This document shows, piece by piece, positions 30,403 through 38,336 of a DNA stretch of 38,399 bases. The DNA lies in the NCBI GenBank assembly GCA_035535055.1, contig DATLQT010000030.1, positions 1 through 38,399 of the forward strand. The letters are read 5' to 3'. Source of the DNA: UBA6019 sp035535055. Its GTDB lineage: Bacteria; Chloroflexota; Dormibacteria; Dormibacterales; Dormibacteraceae. Position numbers and translations under genes: made by a program. Below the pieces are notes generated by a model. That model had not been told where the DNA came from, ran no database searches, and was given only the letters and a program-made list of their open reading frames with translations. Each line of letters starts with the position of its first letter. Position 1 is the first letter of the stretch.

Positions 30403-31434
30403 ATGGGCATCAGCAGCGAGGGACTGTCGGCCGAGTACCAAGAGCCCATCGGGCCCGCCGGTGTCAGGCTCCGCGACCGTCCCCGGACGGCACTCCAGGA
30501 CGGGCAGGTCGCCATCGCCATCCGGGCAGCGAGTCTCAACCACCTCGACCTCTGGATGGCCCACGGCGCCCAGCGCATCGAGCCGCCCCGGGTGATCTGC
30601 GCTGACGGCGCCGGGGTCGTCGAGGAATCTACCGGCGGCCGCTGGAAGGCGGGCGACGAGGTCGTCCTCCTCCCCACCGTCTCCGATGGCACCTGCGAGG
30701 CCTGCCGGGCGGGCCAGGAGGTGTACTGCCCCCACTTCGGCATCCTCGGCGAGCACACCGACGGGACCGCCTGCACCCGGCTCCAGGTGCCCGAGCGGAT
30801 GGTCTACCCGAAGCCGGCCGGACTCAGCTGGGAGGAGGCGGCCGCCTTCCCGCTGACCTTCCTGACTGCCTGGCGGATGCTGACCACCCGGGCCCATCTC
30901 CAGCCGGGCGAGACCCTGCTGGTGGTCGGAGCCGGCGCCGGCGTGGGCGTCGCCGCCATCCTCATCGGCCGCTTCCTGGGCGCGCGGGTCTTCGCGACCA
31001 GCCGTTCGGAGTCCAAGCAGGAGCAGGCAAGAAAGCTGGGCGCCCAGGAGGCGTTCGGGACGGAGGGCTTGTCGAACACCGTTCGCGAGCTGACCGATAA
31101 GCAGGGCGTGGACGTCATCTTCGACTCCGTCGGGGCGGCGACCATCGACGAGGACCTGAAGGCGGTTCGGATGGGCGGCCGGATCGTCACCTGCGGCTCC
31201 ACCAGCGGACCCAAGGTGACGATCCTGTGGCCGCGGCTCTTCTTCCGCCACGCCGACATCCTGGGCTCGACGATGGGCAATGCGAGCGAGTTCGACGGGG
31301 TGCTCGAGATGCTCGGACAGGGGGTCAAGCCGGTGGTGGACAGCGTTTTTCCGCTGGCCGAGGTGGAGAGCGCGCTCGCCCACCTAGACAGCGCCGAGCA
31401 ATTCGGCAAGGTCGTGCTGCGGGTCTCCGAATAA
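30403..31434 (+). CDS. MDR-family zinc-binding/quinone-reductase-like oxidoreductase
   Basis: The 343-residue MDR protein has RAASLNHLDLW, where the catalytic-zinc Cys is replaced by Asn, as in quinone-oxidoreductase-like members. It also has a structural zinc lobe DGTCEACRAGQEVYC, and a cofactor motif VVGAGAGVGVAAI followed by ATSRSESK, which favours NADPH. FDSVGAATIDEDLKAVRMGGRIVTCG is the standard later segment. It probably reduces enoyl or quinone substrates. Its TAA stop overlaps the likely start of surE. Confidence 0.87.
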   Translation: MGISSEGLSAEYQEPIGPAGVRLRDRPRTALQDGQVAIAIRAASLNHLDLWMAHGAQRIEPPRVICADGAGVVEESTGGRWKAGDEVVLLPTVSDGTCEACRAGQEVYCPHFGILGEHTDGTACTRLQVPERMVYPKPAGLSWEEAAAFPLTFLTAWRMLTTRAHLQPGETLLVVGAGAGVGVAAILIGRFLGARVFATSRSESKQEQARKLGAQEAFGTEGLSNTVRELTDKQGVDVIFDSVGAATIDEDLKAVRMGGRIVTCGSTSGPKVTILWPRLFFRHADILGSTMGNASEFDGVLEMLGQGVKPVVDSVFPLAEVESALAHLDSAEQFGKVVLRVSE

Positions 31435-32189
31435 CGCGCATCCTCGTCACCAACGACGACGGCATCACGGCCCCCGGCCTCCGCGCGCTGGCCGCCGCGA
31501 TGGCCGATCTCGGCGAGGTGACGGTGGTCGCCCCCGATGCCGAGCGGTCGGCGGTCGGCCATGCCATCACCACCCTCACGCCGCTGCGGGTGAAGGAGGT
31601 CGAGCTCGAGGGCGGCCTCCGCGGCCACTCCGTCAACGGTACGCCCGCCGATAGCGTCAAGCTGGCGGTTGGCGCCCTCCTGAAAGATCCACCCGACCTG
31701 GTGGTATCGGGGATCAACCTCGGCCCCAACACGGCCACCAACATCATCTACTCGGGCACGGTCTCGGCCGCCACCGAAGCGCGGATCCTGGGCATCCCCT
31801 CGATCGCGATCTCGGTCGGCGCCTTCCAGAACCCGCTCTGGGAGACGGCCGCCATCTTTGCCCGCCGGATCGCGACCGAGGTCCTCGCCCGCGGCCTGCC
31901 GCGCAAGGTGCTGCTCAACGTCAACGTGCCCAACCTGCCTCCCGGCGAGATCCGGGGCGTCCGGATCACCCGGCAGGGCGAGTCGGCCTACGAAGAGCGC
32001 TTCGACGCCCGCACCGACCCCCGCTCGGTGCCCTACTACTGGGCCGCCGGACGCTACCGGATGAGCGACGTCGAGGAGGACACCGACGCTCTCGCCCTCG
32101 AGCAGGGGTACGTGAGCGTCACGCCGGTGAGCTTCGACCTCACCGCCTACGAGTTCGGCGCCGAACTATCCGGGTGGGATCTGGGATAG
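31434..32189 (+). CDS. surE: 5'/3'-nucleotidase SurE, apparently with an ACG start
   Basis: SurE removes phosphate from nucleoside monophosphates and short polyphosphates. RILVTNDDGITAPG has the metal-binding NDDG (residues 7-10). VVAPDAERSAVGHAIT, VNGTPADSVKL and SGINLGPNTATNIIYSGTVSAATEA are the other signature blocks. The 251-residue length is normal. No ATG, GTG or TTG precedes RILVTNDDG in this frame before it runs deep into the upstream gene; the codon where SurE proteins have their initiator is ACG, overlapping the upstream stop as TAACG (normally TAATG). It is therefore either a rare ACG start or a one-base error. Confidence 0.9.
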   Translation, partial: TRILVTNDDGITAPGLRALAAAMADLGEVTVVAPDAERSAVGHAITTLTPLRVKEVELEGGLRGHSVNGTPADSVKLAVGALLKDPPDLVVSGINLGPNTATNIIYSGTVSAATEARILGIPSIAISVGAFQNPLWETAAIFARRIATEVLARGLPRKVLLNVNVPNLPPGEIRGVRITRQGESAYEERFDARTDPRSVPYYWAAGRYRMSDVEEDTDALALEQGYVSVTPVSFDLTAYEFGAELSGWDLG

Positions 32190-33423
32190 GCGTTCGAGGC
32201 TGCGGCCGGGCCAGGATGTCGGCCACCCGGTAGGTCGGGCCGGCCTGGGGGACGAAGCTCTCTACGCCGGGCACCGACAGCGCCTCGGGCGCGCGGCTGT
32301 GCACCGGAAGCACCACCCGCGGCCGGATGCCGGAGACGATTCGAGCGACGTCGGCGGGCCGCGAGTGGCCGGAGGAGTTGAGCGGCCGGTTCGCGAGCCC
32401 GAACCGCTCGACCCAGGCGTCGGCCACCGCCTGGCGGGGGTCGAAGGACCCGAAGGGCGCCCCGCCGGAGGGGATGTAGACCGATCCCGGCGGCGGCCGG
32501 AGGTCGATCAGCAGCGGCAGCGACTCGAAACCGAGCTGGAGGCAGTGGGCCCCTGGCTCCCGCCGGGCGGGCTCGAGGTCGCCGATGACTCCCTCCCAAC
32601 CGGCCAGCGCCGCCATCTGCGGCTCCATCAAGAGCGTCCGGCCGGCCGCCGCGCAGCCCTCGGCGAGGCCTGCTACGCGCTCCCGGTTCATCCCGTAGCA
32701 GTTGACGATGACCAGCCCGGGTGACTCGGCGACCGCCCGCCCGAGCCCGGCGATCACGCCCGCCTCGGTCAGCGGAGGCTGGGCCGGGTCGAGGGGCGGC
32801 ATCCCCAGCGTGACGCCCTCCTGGATCAGCACGTCCACGCCCTTGACGGCCGTCATGAAGGCCTCGGTGACCTCGGGGTGCAGCCCGTGCAGGCGCAGGT
32901 CGCCGGTGAAGGCGATGGCCGCGTCCGGCGTCTCGACCAGGAAACCGCTGGCGCCGGGCAGGTCGTGGTCGACGGCCAGGAAGCGGACCTGGATCGGGCC
33001 GACCGACACGACCTCACCGTCGCCGACCGCCTTCCCGCCCGGCTCGCGCCAGCGCAGGTAGCCGCAGTCGGACGCCGCCCGCCGAAGGTCCTCCACGGCC
33101 GCTGGGTAGAAGAGCGGGACATCCGGTCCCAGGTGGGGGATCAGGCCCGAGTGGTCGAGGTGGAGGTGGGAGATGAAGAGATGGGTGCGCTGATCCCAGG
33201 GCTCACCCGCGTAAACGCCCGGGATGGCGGGCGCGGCGCCGACGGCGAGCAGGTCGGCCAGCTCGCGACCAGCCCGCGGCTCGAGCCCCAGCGAGAAGGG
33301 CGTGCGGCCCGGCGAGTGCTCCTGGCCGAAGTCGAAAAGGCAGCGGGCATCGCCGTACTCCAACAGGAACTTGAGCCCGGTCGGGTTCCCCGTGTGAAGA
33401 AATCGAAGCGTGGTGCCCGGCAC
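32140..33423 (-). CDS. RNase J-like MBL/beta-CASP nuclease
   Basis: The 427-residue protein has an MBL domain with LFISHLHLDHSGLI (HxHxDH metal ligands), VDHDLPGASGFLVET and IAFTGDLRLHG (bridging Asp). The inserted beta-CASP domain is marked by LVIVNCYGMNRERVAGLAEGCAA. The C-terminal NSSGHSRPADVARIVSGIRPRVVLPVHS corresponds to beta-CASP motifs B and C. These enzymes cut or trim RNA. It lacks the long C-terminal domain of true RNase J, so this is a related protein. The last 50 nt overlap the convergent surE 3' end. The start is GTG. Confidence 0.85.
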   Translation of the reverse strand: MPGTTLRFLHTGNPTGLKFLLEYGDARCLFDFGQEHSPGRTPFSLGLEPRAGRELADLLAVGAAPAIPGVYAGEPWDQRTHLFISHLHLDHSGLIPHLGPDVPLFYPAAVEDLRRAASDCGYLRWREPGGKAVGDGEVVSVGPIQVRFLAVDHDLPGASGFLVETPDAAIAFTGDLRLHGLHPEVTEAFMTAVKGVDVLIQEGVTLGMPPLDPAQPPLTEAGVIAGLGRAVAESPGLVIVNCYGMNRERVAGLAEGCAAAGRTLLMEPQMAALAGWEGVIGDLEPARREPGAHCLQLGFESLPLLIDLRPPPGSVYIPSGGAPFGSFDPRQAVADAWVERFGLANRPLNSSGHSRPADVARIVSGIRPRVVLPVHSRAPEALSVPGVESFVPQAGPTYRVADILARPQPRTPIPDPTRIVRRRTRRR

Positions 33424-33428
33424 GACAC

Positions 33429-33434
33429 TATTTT
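33429..33434 (+). promoter_or_regulatory. -10 box of the ABC importer-adenosine deaminase operon
   Basis: TATTTT ends exactly 7 nt before the first permease ATG at 33442, which has no Shine-Dalgarno, so the operon mRNA is probably leaderless. The divergent beta-CASP gene starts only 18 nt away, so its promoter overlaps this one. Confidence 0.5.
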
Positions 33435-33441
33435 TGACGAG

Positions 33442-34413
33442 ATGGACCCGACTGCCGCCGGTCCGGCGGCGACTTTGGTTGCCAGGGCAGGCCGCAGACG
33501 CCGGCCGGGGGCGGGCGGCGGCGACGCGCTCTCGGCCTACCTGCTGATCTCGCCGGCGATGTTCCTGCTGATCGTCTTCGTGCTCATCCCGGCGCTCTGG
33601 ATCTTCTGGCTCTCCTTCCAGCGTTGGGACCTCATCAGCGGCAGCAGCGACTTCATCGGCACCGCCAACTACGCCCGCCTGCTGCTCCGCGACGACGTCT
33701 TCCGCAAGGCGGTCTGGCAGACCGTCTACTTCGTCGCCGTCACCGTCCCGGTGAGCATGGGTCTAGGCCTCCTGCTCGCCCTCCTGCTGGAGAAGTCGAT
33801 GCCCTTGCGCGACTTCCTGCGGACCGTCTTCTTCGCCCCCTACGTGATGCCGATCGTGTCGACGGCGATCATCTTCAGCTTCATCTACCACCCCGATGTC
33901 GGCGTCCTCAACGCGGCGTTCCACGCGCTCGGGCTGCCGAAGATCGACTGGCTCAACTCACCTCAGTGGGTGATGCCCGCGATCATGCTCTACAGCGTCT
34001 GGCAGTACGCCGGGTACAACGCGGTGATCTTCCTGGCGGGGCTCTCCAACCTGCCACCCGAGCTCGAGGAGGCGGCTCGCGTCGATGGCGCCGGCGCCTG
34101 GACCCGGTTCTGGCGGATCACCTGGCCGCTCTTGAGCCCGACCACCTACTTCGTGCTCCTGATCGACATCATCGGGTCTTTCAAGGTGGTCCAGCCGATC
34201 CTCGTCTTCACCGGCGGGGTGGGCGGCGCGACCTCCGGAGGAGGCGGGCCCGACAAGGCGGCGGAGACGATCGGCTACTACCTATACGTGGAGGCCTTCA
34301 GCTTCTTTCACGCCGGCTACGCGGGGGCGATCTCAGTCGTCCTCTTCCTGATCATCCTGGCCGTGACCGGCCTCCAGATGGGCTTTCTCTCCCGCCGGGT
34401 GTTCTACCGGTGA
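33442..34413 (+). CDS. ABC sugar-type importer permease, first subunit (MalF/UgpA-like)
   Basis: The 323-residue inner-membrane permease has six TM helices (the first at about 33-55). The cytoplasmic EAA loop EEAARVDGAGAWTRFWRITWPLL (about 213-235) docks the ATPase. The order and size match the CUT1 family, which imports oligosaccharides, glycerol-phosphate or similar. An Arg/Gly-rich N-terminal segment precedes TM1. The ATG at 33442 is set by a TATTTT box 7 nt upstream. The stop overlaps the next gene as GTGA. No ATPase gene is in the operon, so a shared MsmK-type ATPase is likely. Confidence 0.9.
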   Translation: MDPTAAGPAATLVARAGRRRRPGAGGGDALSAYLLISPAMFLLIVFVLIPALWIFWLSFQRWDLISGSSDFIGTANYARLLLRDDVFRKAVWQTVYFVAVTVPVSMGLGLLLALLLEKSMPLRDFLRTVFFAPYVMPIVSTAIIFSFIYHPDVGVLNAAFHALGLPKIDWLNSPQWVMPAIMLYSVWQYAGYNAVIFLAGLSNLPPELEEAARVDGAGAWTRFWRITWPLLSPTTYFVLLIDIIGSFKVVQPILVFTGGVGGATSGGGGPDKAAETIGYYLYVEAFSFFHAGYAGAISVVLFLIILAVTGLQMGFLSRRVFYR

Positions 34414-35273
34414 ACCGCCGCCTGCGGCGGGTCCTGGATCTGGCCCCGCGTTACCTGCTGCTGGTGCCGCTGGCCGCGCTCTTCGCCTTCCCGCTGTACT
34501 GGATGGTGGTCATCTCGCTCGGGACCCTGCAGTCGGTCTTTGTCTTCCCCCCCATCCTCTACCCGCTCGGCCACTTCGAGAACTTCCTGACCGCGGTCGG
34601 CCTGCGGCCCGATCCCTCGACCGGCCAGTACCTCCAGATCCCCTGGGCCCGCTACTTCCTGAACACCGTGATCGTCGCCACTGGGACCACCCTGCTGGTG
34701 CTGTTCACCTCGGCCCTGGCCGGCTACGCCTTCGCGTCGATGCCCTTCCCCGGCCGGACCTTCATCTTCGGGCTGGTGCTGGCCATCTACATGGTCCCCA
34801 CCGAGGTGACCCTGGTGCCCAACTTCATCATCCTGGCGGGCCTTCACTGGATCGACAGCTACCAGGCCCAGATCGTCCCCTTCGGCGCCTCGGTGTTCGG
34901 CATCTTCCTCATGCGGCAGTTCTTCCTCGGGCTGCCCCACGACCTGTGGGAGGCGGCCCAGCTGGACGGCGCCGGGCACCTGCGCTTCCTCTGGTCGATC
35001 GCGCTCCCGCTGGCGCGGCCTCCGATGATAACGATCGCCCTCTTCCACTTCGTAACCAGCTGGAACGCCTTCCTCTGGCCTCTCATCGTCACCAACAGCG
35101 ACGCCTACCGGCCGGTCCAGGTCGGCCTGGAGGCGTTCAGCTACGCGGACGCCACCAACCCCGTCCTCCACGCAGCGGGGAGCTTGATGGTCACGCTTCC
35201 GATCCTCATCATCTTCCTGTTGGCCCAAAAGCAGATCGTCGGCGGCATCGCAGCCAGCGGTATCCGCGGTTAA
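34410..35273 (+). CDS. ABC sugar-type importer permease, second subunit (MalG/UgpE-like)
   Basis: The 287-residue permease has six TM helices and the EAA loop EAAQLDGAGHLRFLWSIALPLARP (about 185-210). It pairs with the upstream permease to form the channel. TM1 is near residues 15-35, and a periplasmic loop follows (GHFENFLTAV...). The GTG start overlaps the upstream stop (GTGA), so expression is coupled. The binding lipoprotein gene follows after 36 nt. Confidence 0.9.
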   Translation: MNRRLRRVLDLAPRYLLLVPLAALFAFPLYWMVVISLGTLQSVFVFPPILYPLGHFENFLTAVGLRPDPSTGQYLQIPWARYFLNTVIVATGTTLLVLFTSALAGYAFASMPFPGRTFIFGLVLAIYMVPTEVTLVPNFIILAGLHWIDSYQAQIVPFGASVFGIFLMRQFFLGLPHDLWEAAQLDGAGHLRFLWSIALPLARPPMITIALFHFVTSWNAFLWPLIVTNSDAYRPVQVGLEAFSYADATNPVLHAAGSLMVTLPILIIFLLAQKQIVGGIAASGIRG

Positions 35274-35309
35274 GACCAGTCCCATAATTCAAAGAGGAGG
35301 CTTCCGTAA

Positions 35310-36614
35310 ATGAGACGAGGTAGATGGCTGAGCCTGCTGGCTGCGGCCCTGGTGGTCGCCTGCGGCGGCGGGGGCAGCGGCACCAGCAGCGGACCGCCCC
35401 AGTTGGGGGCGCTCAAGACGGCGGTCCAGGTCACCTTCTGGCATGCGCTGAGTGGGAACCTGCAGACCGAGCTGACGACCCTCACCGACCAGTTCAACTC
35501 GAGCCAGTCCAACGTCCACGTGAACCTGGTCGCCAAAGGCGCCTACACCGACCTCAACAAGGCGGTGCTGACCGACCTCGCCGCCGGCCAGGCGCCGGAC
35601 CTGGCGCAGTGCGTCGAGACCGACGCGGCCAGCTACAGCTCCTCCAAGGCGCTGGCCGACCTGACGCCCTACATCAACGCGGCCGATGGCTTTTCCAGCA
35701 GCGACCTGAAGGACATCTTTCCGGTCATGCTCAACGCGGCTCGTATCAACGGCACCTACTACCAGTTCCCCTTCAACAAGTCGACGACCGTCGTCTATTA
35801 CAACCAGGACCTGTTCGCCGCCAAGGGGATCACCAGCCCCCCCTCGACCTGGACCGAGTTCTTCAGCGACGCCGCCAAGCTGGCCGACCCCGCCACGGGC
35901 GTGACCGGAGCCGAGGGACCCTCCCTGGACACCTTCCTGTCGATGCTCTACGAGTACGGCGGGCAGATGTATGACAGCCCGACCAACCCGACCAAGACGA
36001 CCATTAACAGCGCCGACGGCATCCAGGCGATGACCCTTTGGTACAACGCCATCAAGTCGGGCGCGGTGAAGCCGATCCCGGCCGGGAACTTCGCCGACCA
36101 GGTGGACTTCCAGAACGGCAAGACGGCCATGTACATCTCGACCCAGGTCAGCTACCAGTTCATCGTCAAGCCGATCGGAACGAAGTTCAAGTTCGCCGAG
36201 GCCTCCTTCCCGGCCGGCGACAAGGGCGTCAAGGACGAGATGTTCGGCGCCAACCTCTGCGTCTTCAACAAGTCCTCCAACGACGTTCAGCACGGCGCGG
36301 TCGTTTACATGAAGTACCTGACGAGCGCGGCGAACACGGCGACCTGGGCCCAGAACACCTCCTACATGCCGGTCCGGGATTCGGCCTTCAAGAGCCTCAG
36401 CAGCGGCTTCTACGCCCAGAACCCGTCCCAGGCGATCGGCGCCGGGATGCTCAGCAGGGGCGAGCTGATCGTCCTGCCATCGGTGCCGACCAGCAACGAG
36501 CAGCGCGACGCGCTCACGACGGAGATCAACAACATCGCCGCGCTCCGCAAGGACCCCAAGACGGGGCTCGACGACGCGGCGACCAAGATGAACGACATTC
36601 TGGCGACCGGCTGA
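35310..36614 (+). CDS. ABC importer substrate-binding lipoprotein (family 1)
   Basis: The 434-residue protein begins with a lipoprotein signal and lipobox LVVAC (Cys18), followed by a Gly/Ser linker. QVTFWHALSGNLQTELTTLTDQFNSSQ and LAAGQAPDLAQCVETD are the opening strands and hinge of family-1 solute-binding proteins, close in pattern to UgpB-like members. NSADGIQAMTLWYN and FSGKTAMYIS-type segments follow. It delivers solute to the two permeases. A strong AGAGGAGG site lies 8 nt before the ATG. The ligand cannot be read; the downstream adenosine deaminase suggests a nucleoside or a nucleoside-containing compound. Confidence 0.9.
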   Translation: MRRGRWLSLLAAALVVACGGGGSGTSSGPPQLGALKTAVQVTFWHALSGNLQTELTTLTDQFNSSQSNVHVNLVAKGAYTDLNKAVLTDLAAGQAPDLAQCVETDAASYSSSKALADLTPYINAADGFSSSDLKDIFPVMLNAARINGTYYQFPFNKSTTVVYYNQDLFAAKGITSPPSTWTEFFSDAAKLADPATGVTGAEGPSLDTFLSMLYEYGGQMYDSPTNPTKTTINSADGIQAMTLWYNAIKSGAVKPIPAGNFADQVDFQNGKTAMYISTQVSYQFIVKPIGTKFKFAEASFPAGDKGVKDEMFGANLCVFNKSSNDVQHGAVVYMKYLTSAANTATWAQNTSYMPVRDSAFKSLSSGFYAQNPSQAIGAGMLSRGELIVLPSVPTSNEQRDALTTEINNIAALRKDPKTGLDDAATKMNDILATG

Positions 36615-36624
36615 GAGGCCGCCG

Positions 36625-37539
36625 CTGACCGACTACCGCGGCTGGCGCAAGGCGGAGCTGCACTGTCACCTCGACGGTGCGCTCCGTCCCTCGACCGCGG
36701 AGGAGCTGGCCGGCCGCCCACTGCGACTGGTGGCACCGGCCTCCTGCGCTTCGCTGGCCGAGTTCATCTCGTACTTCGATGACGCGATCGAGGTGCTGCA
36801 GACGGAGGCGAACCTGGAGCGCTGCGCCCGCGAGCTGTGCGAGGACTGCGCCGCCGAGGGCGTCGACTACCTGGAGGTCCGCTGGGCGCCGCGCCTCCAC
36901 TTGGAGCAGGGTCTCGACCTTGGGCAGGTGATCGCCGCCGTCGTCACCGGCCTCGAGTCCAGCCCGATCGAGGCGGTTGCGATCGTCTGCGCCATGCGCC
37001 AACACTCGCCGGAGGAGAACCTGGAACTGGCCCGCGTCGCCGGGAGCTTCGCCGGGCGCGGCGTGGTCGGCTTCGACCTCGCCGGCGACGAGCGCCGGTA
37101 CCCCAACGACGGCTCGATGCGGGACGCCTTCGCCGCCGCCCGTTCCACCGGCCTGCGGCTGACCTGCCACGCCGGCGAGGCCGCCGGCCCCGCCTCGGTC
37201 GCCGCCGCGCTCGACCACTACCGGGTCGAGAGGATCGCCCACGGCGTCAGCGCGGCGGCCTCCCCGGAGCTGGTAAAGCGGCTTCGCGACGAGGGCGTGG
37301 TCCTCGACCTCTGCCCTACCGCCAACTGGAGATGCGGGGCGGTGCCGGAGCTGCGGCTCCATCCGCTCCCCGAACTCCTGGCCGCAGGAGTCCGCTGCAC
37401 GATCTCGACCGACTCCCGGACCGTCGCCGACACCACGCTCTCGGAGGAGTTCGGGATCGCCCACGACCTACTCGGCCTCGACGACGACACCCTCCTCCGC
37501 TGCAACCTGACGGCCTATGAAGCGCGTTTCGGTAGCTGA
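36625..37539 (+). CDS. add: Adenosine deaminase, apparently with a CTG start
   Basis: The amidohydrolase converts adenosine to inosine and ammonia with one Zn2+. AELHCHLDGALRP gives His13/His15, LTCHAGEA gives His182/Glu185, ERIAHGV gives His206, CPTANWRCGAVPELRLHPL follows, and STDSRTVADTTLSEEF holds the last metal Asp. The protein (304 residues) is shorter than the usual ~340. An in-frame TGA at 36589-36591 bounds the frame and no ATG, GTG or TTG lies between it and the HxH motif. CTG at 36625, with GAGAGG seven nt upstream, is the best start. It follows the binding protein gene by 10 nt and overlaps the NUDIX gene by 23 nt. Confidence 0.88.
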   Translation: MTDYRGWRKAELHCHLDGALRPSTAEELAGRPLRLVAPASCASLAEFISYFDDAIEVLQTEANLERCARELCEDCAAEGVDYLEVRWAPRLHLEQGLDLGQVIAAVVTGLESSPIEAVAIVCAMRQHSPEENLELARVAGSFAGRGVVGFDLAGDERRYPNDGSMRDAFAAARSTGLRLTCHAGEAAGPASVAAALDHYRVERIAHGVSAAASPELVKRLRDEGVVLDLCPTANWRCGAVPELRLHPLPELLAAGVRCTISTDSRTVADTTLSEEFGIAHDLLGLDDDTLLRCNLTAYEARFGS

Positions 37540-38140
37540 CCTCGAGGAGGCCCTGCGTGGCTGGGAGAGCCGCGCCCACCGCGACGGAAGCGGGCCGGAG
37601 CGGATCCAGGCCGCGGTCTGCCTGCCCCTGCGCGACACCGATGACGGCGTCGCGGGCTGGTGCATCCGGCGGCCGGATCGGATGCGCCACCACTCGCGGG
37701 AGATGGCCTTCCCGGGCGGCAAGCGCGAGGCCGGCGACGTGGACCTCGACGCCACCGCTCTGCGGGAGACCGAGGAGGAGCTCGGCATCCCCCGCGCGCG
37801 GCTGCGGATCGTCGGCCGCCTCGCGGCGGTGCCGACGGCGACCTCGCTCTTCACGCTCAACCCCGTCGTGGCCGAGGTCCTGCCGGGCCCGCCGCCTGCG
37901 CCCGCCGCGGGCGAGGTCGACGAGCTGGTGAGCTTCCTGCTCGCCGACCTCTTCGAGGGCCGGCTGCGCTATCAGGCGGTGGACCTAGGCCGCTACCTGT
38001 CCCCCATCTTCCACTTCGAGGCGGGGGCCATGTACGGCGCCACCGCCCACGTCCTCCTCGAGCTGTACACGCTCTACGCGCGGGTGTCCGGGCTGGAGCT
38101 GCCCACCCCGGAGCGCACCAACCGCGTGCCCTGGCAGTGA
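37517..38140 (+). CDS. NUDIX hydrolase, CoA-pyrophosphatase (NudL)-like
   Basis: The 207-residue protein has a Nudix box in FPGGKREAGDVDLDATALRETEEELGI (about 62-88), with RExxEE metal ligands. The GGKxExxD start fits the CoA diphosphatase (NudL/YeaB) subgroup, which cuts CoA and its derivatives to phosphopantetheine and 3',5'-ADP. The long N-terminal region and the C-terminal IFHFEAGAMYGATAHVL also fit. It begins inside the 3' end of the adenosine deaminase gene, so the two are co-translated and the enzyme may act on an adenine-containing compound. Confidence 0.85.
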   Translation: MKRVSVADLEEALRGWESRAHRDGSGPERIQAAVCLPLRDTDDGVAGWCIRRPDRMRHHSREMAFPGGKREAGDVDLDATALRETEEELGIPRARLRIVGRLAAVPTATSLFTLNPVVAEVLPGPPPAPAAGEVDELVSFLLADLFEGRLRYQAVDLGRYLSPIFHFEAGAMYGATAHVLLELYTLYARVSGLELPTPERTNRVPWQ

Positions 38141-38227
38141 GCCACTGTTGACTTGGAATCGGCCCACCACCAATTCACCCTTCCTCCTTGGGTCTTTTCG
38201 ATTCCCGGCGGACGGGTATTCGCAGCC

Positions 38228-38248
38228 GCCCGCTCGGGCAAAGCGGGC
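38228..38248. repeat. GC hairpin downstream of the NUDIX gene
   Basis: GCCCGCT (38228-38234) pairs perfectly with AGCGGGC (38242-38248) across a 7-nt loop. It lies 88 nt after the NUDIX stop. There is no T run, so termination is only a possibility. Confidence 0.3.
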
Positions 38249-38263
38249 CCGCTAAGTACCTCC

Positions 38264-38291
38264 GTCGTAAATACGATGGCGTATAGACGAC
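38264..38291. repeat. Imperfect 28-nt palindrome before the transposase gene
   Basis: GTCGT-AA-ATACG and CGTAT-AG-ACGAC are inverted around a 4-nt centre with 10 of 12 positions matching. It lies 45 nt before the transposase GTG. It could be part of the IS left end or a regulator-binding site. The IS boundary itself cannot be placed without the other end. Confidence 0.35.
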
Positions 38292-38336
38292 CGTCGTGAG
38301 CTATTCTGTCTCTTGCCCGCCCCAAAGGAGGAGCAA

